Shown here: positions 5,941 to 7,672 of the stretch, piece by piece | Numbering within the stretch: position 1 is the stretch's first letter | Layout of the letters: each line of letters begins with the position of its first letter | DNA from: Lentisphaeria bacterium | GTDB taxonomy: Bacteria; Verrucomicrobiota; Lentisphaeria; Oligosphaerales; Oligosphaeraceae | Assembly (NCBI GenBank): GCA_016303095.1 | Contig: JAEDMH010000108.1 | Span: 1-7,672, forward strand | Direction of reading: 5' to 3' | Length of the DNA: 7,672 nucleotides | Program-made: the position numbers and the translations under genes | Notes under the pieces: generated by a model | Seen by the model: the letters and a program-made list of their open reading frames with translations, nothing else | The model's database searches: none | Told to the model about the DNA's origin: nothing

Positions 5941-7380
5941 CTACAGGAGGGGAGCCTCCCGGGGATAGCCCAAGGCGTATTGGAGTTCCGCATAGGCCAG
6001 CAGCAGCTCCGCCGCCGTGGCGTTCTGACGCAGGAGAATGTTGTTCAGCTCCTTCTGGGCGTCCAAGACAATGGCCGAGGTGCTTTCTCCCAGACGAAAG
6101 CGCTCCTGCTCCGCCTCCAGGGTCTTCCGCGCCGCCTGAACCCCCTCGCAAACCAGGGAAAGACGACGGCGTGCCCCCGACACCCGCAATTGCGCTCCCC
6201 GGATCTCCCCCGCGATCTCCACCGCCTGCACCTCCAGACGGGCCGACAACTCCTGCCGACGGGCCACCATCCGCGCCACCGCCGCCTCCGGTCCTGTATA
6301 GTCCAAGGGACGACTCCATACCAGCAGCACCTCACCCCCCCAGTGGTGATCCGTCACCTCCCGGTAGGACCCCATGGGCCCTCCCGAAGAATCCCCCTGC
6401 CAGGTGACCCCCGCCTGGAGGGTCACTTGATCCTTCCGATATTCCTCCTCCAAGGCGGCTTCCGCCTCCGCCACCCTCTGGTCGTCCTGAATCGCCAGGT
6501 AGCTGCCCCGGCGTTCCAAGGCGGCGGGAATCTCCCCGCTCTCCTCCTGGACAGGCAGGGACAGGGCGGCCTGGAGGAGCTCCTCCGAGGTGCATGTCTT
6601 GACCTCCCGGGATTCCCGCAGCCCCAGGGCCTGGCCCAGGGCAAGGGCCGCATTCTCCCGAGCCTGCCGGGCCGCCTCCCCGTCCGCCAAGCCCCCCTGC
6701 AGTTCCCGCAAAGCGGTCTGCACCTGATATTCCGGAATGGCCTTCAAAGACGCCAACTGGCTCGCCTCCTGATAGAGACGACGGAACCGTTCCGTGGCAT
6801 CCCCCCACACCAGACAGTCCGCCTCCGCCGCACAAAAGCGGATGTAGGCCGCCTCCACCTGGCGACGCACCTGCTGCTCCACCTGCTGCAACCGATGGAT
6901 GGCCCCGGAACAGGAGGCTAGGGCCGCCGCACGACGATGCCCATACAGGGCAAACCCCCGATCCTGCCATAAAGGCACCTGGAGATTCACCCCTAGACAA
7001 TGCTGATAGAGGGAATCGTAGGGAGCGTCCGGCTCAAACCAACGACGAAACACCCCGCCCACGGAAACCACCGCTCCCGCCTCCACGGGAATCCGAATCC
7101 CCCCTTGGGCCTCCAAGGCATTGGCACTGTCCACGGTGTCATATCCCAAAGGAGCCCCAGGCACATCCCGAATCCGGGTCGCCCCCCCCACCGCACCATA
7201 CAGGGACGGATCCAAATACTCCGCCAACTCCTCGTGACGACGAAGGGTCTGCTCCACCACCGCCCGCTCCGCCACCAGGGCAGGATGGGTCTCCGAAGCT
7301 TGACGCAACAACTCCCCCAGAGGATTCCCCAGGCACACCAACGCCGAAACACAAAAAATGAATAACGTCGATTTCTTCAT
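5941..7380 (-). CDS. TolC-family outer-membrane efflux protein
   Basis: This 479-residue protein is predicted to form the outer-membrane channel-tunnel of the export system. A signal peptide is visible: MKK, a hydrophobic core (about 5-17) and probable cleavage near Gly18. Cys16 does not sit in a good lipobox, so I do not call a lipoprotein. The mature protein shows the duplicated layout of the outer-membrane efflux (OEP) family: long Ala/Glu/Arg/Leu-rich helices alternate with short beta segments for the barrel (for example GVNLQVPLW near 129-137 and GGEVLLVWSRPLDY in the second half). It ends with the characteristic long helix carrying RLGEST-x-LDAQ and YAELQYALGYP. It is the first gene of the operon, and the zinc-ribbon start lies 83 nt past its end. 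The start ATG 7380 fits the signal peptide, although no clear Shine-Dalgarno sequence precedes it. Third codon positions favour G and T, unlike the last gene of the operon. Confidence 0.92.
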   Translation of the reverse strand: MKKSTLFIFCVSALVCLGNPLGELLRQASETHPALVAERAVVEQTLRRHEELAEYLDPSLYGAVGGATRIRDVPGAPLGYDTVDSANALEAQGGIRIPVEAGAVVSVGGVFRRWFEPDAPYDSLYQHCLGVNLQVPLWQDRGFALYGHRRAAALASCSGAIHRLQQVEQQVRRQVEAAYIRFCAAEADCLVWGDATERFRRLYQEASQLASLKAIPEYQVQTALRELQGGLADGEAARQARENAALALGQALGLRESREVKTCTSEELLQAALSLPVQEESGEIPAALERRGSYLAIQDDQRVAEAEAALEEEYRKDQVTLQAGVTWQGDSSGGPMGSYREVTDHHWGGEVLLVWSRPLDYTGPEAAVARMVARRQELSARLEVQAVEIAGEIRGAQLRVSGARRRLSLVCEGVQAARKTLEAEQERFRLGESTSAIVLDAQKELNNILLRQNATAAELLLAYAELQYALGYPREAPLL

Positions 7381-7394
7381 GAGCAGCCAGGAAA

Positions 7395-7426
7395 CCTGTA
7401 TCCCTAAAATCCAATGTCAATACAGG
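7395..7426. promoter_or_regulatory. Inverted repeat CCTGTAT-N18-ATACAGG in the operon leader
   Basis: A perfect 7-bp inverted repeat (7395-7401 and 7420-7426, 18-nt spacer, arm centres 25 bp apart) lies 15-46 bp upstream of the first start codon. The spacer is AT-rich. A TTGACA hexamer on the minus strand (7420-7415) abuts the distal arm, and a second TTGACT lies 20 bp further up (7440-7435). No convincing -10 box lies at a normal distance from either. The placement suits an operator or a leader-RNA hairpin over the ribosome-loading region. Which it is cannot be told from the sequence, and the promoter itself is not assigned. Confidence 0.4.
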
Positions 7427-7618
7427 CAATTTCGAGTCAAGGTCAGATGGGAAAAACGACGGGTGGCACCCCGACAACCGTTGCACAAGGGGCCGATTCT
7501 CCTCCGGGAGAAGGTGTTCATGGGGGACAAAGGCACGAAAAGGCGAAACGAGGGCGCAACCTCAGCAAGACACCCCCGCCACCCCCTATTTCGCTGACAC
7601 ACCGGGTACTCTAGCCAT
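7427..7618. other. Non-coding upstream region with two small dyads
   Basis: I see no supported gene here. Short open frames exist on both strands but have no domain-like content. Two dyads stand out: GGGTG-G-CACCC (7461-7471) and the hairpin TTCTCC-TCCG-GGAGAA (7497-7512). Neither is followed by a T-tract on either strand, so they are not called terminators. The region probably carries the operon promoter, since all five genes downstream point away from it, but no clear sigma-70 pair can be named. Confidence 0.4.
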
Positions 7619-7662
7619 CACCATGCTTTTTTCTCCCCCACACCATGCTTTTCTTCCCCTTT
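7619..7662. repeat. Imperfect 22-bp tandem repeat at the right edge
   Basis: CACCATGCTTTT occurs at 7619-7630 and again at 7641-7652, exactly 22 bp apart. The sequence after each copy is similar (pyrimidine-rich, T-tract then C-run), giving two imperfect units. The window ends ten bases later, so any further units would be outside it. Each copy contains an ATG on the plus strand that opens a frame running to the edge (starting MLFSPPHHAF for the first), but no ribosome site precedes it and I do not call a gene. Confidence 0.5.
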
Positions 7663-7672
7663 TTTTCACAAA

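Noticed and set aside
7333..7380. Lipoprotein signal in the TolC product (Cys16 after SALV)
   Set aside because: The residue before Cys16 is Val, not the Gly/Ala/Ser of a normal lipobox. A standard signal peptide with cleavage near Gly18 is more likely.
7417..7614. Short open frames on both strands upstream of TolC
   Set aside because: They overlap one another, have no ribosome sites or recognisable content, and sit in what looks like a promoter region.

Overview
The window is GC-rich and comes from a Gram-negative (diderm) bacterium: a TolC-type outer-membrane channel gene lies in line with an HlyD-type periplasmic adaptor and two ABC exporter half-transporters. The phylum cannot be fixed from these genes. 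A GC-rich repeat at the left edge (about 1-100) resembles intergenic repeats I associate with Verrucomicrobiota, Lentisphaerota and other PVC genomes. Several starts lack a Shine-Dalgarno sequence. Both points make a PVC-type host possible, at low confidence.

All five supported genes lie on the minus strand and fill 145-7380, so transcription runs right to left. In order they are: a TolC-family outer-membrane efflux protein (7380-5941), a cysteine-rich zinc-ribbon protein of unknown function (5858-5043), an HlyD-family membrane fusion protein (5036-3924), an ABC exporter half-transporter with a complete Walker B/switch-His set but an LSVGQ signature (3901-2147), and a second half-transporter with LSGGQ but with Asp for the catalytic Glu and Gln for the switch His (2154-145). 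Junctions are tight in the downstream part: 6 bp, 22 bp and an 8-bp overlap. The first junction is an 82-bp spacer with a G10 homopolymer and a long purine tract. This looks like one operon.

Taken together, the genes describe a three-part export machine crossing both membranes. Its inner-membrane motor is predicted to be a heterodimer with one competent and one degenerate ATP site, as in TAP1/TAP2, TM287/288 and MdlAB. Neither ABC protein has a C39 peptidase domain, and no substrate, precursor peptide or biosynthetic enzyme is encoded here, so the cargo is unknown. The zinc-ribbon gene inside the operon is the least explained part and the best candidate for something new.

The flanks are non-coding as far as I can see. 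At 1-144 there is a GC-rich repeat-like block, then an AT-rich block with three alternating copies of one 7-mer. At 7381-7672 there is the operon leader, with a 7-bp inverted repeat close to the first start codon, two smaller dyads and an imperfect 22-bp tandem repeat at the extreme right edge.
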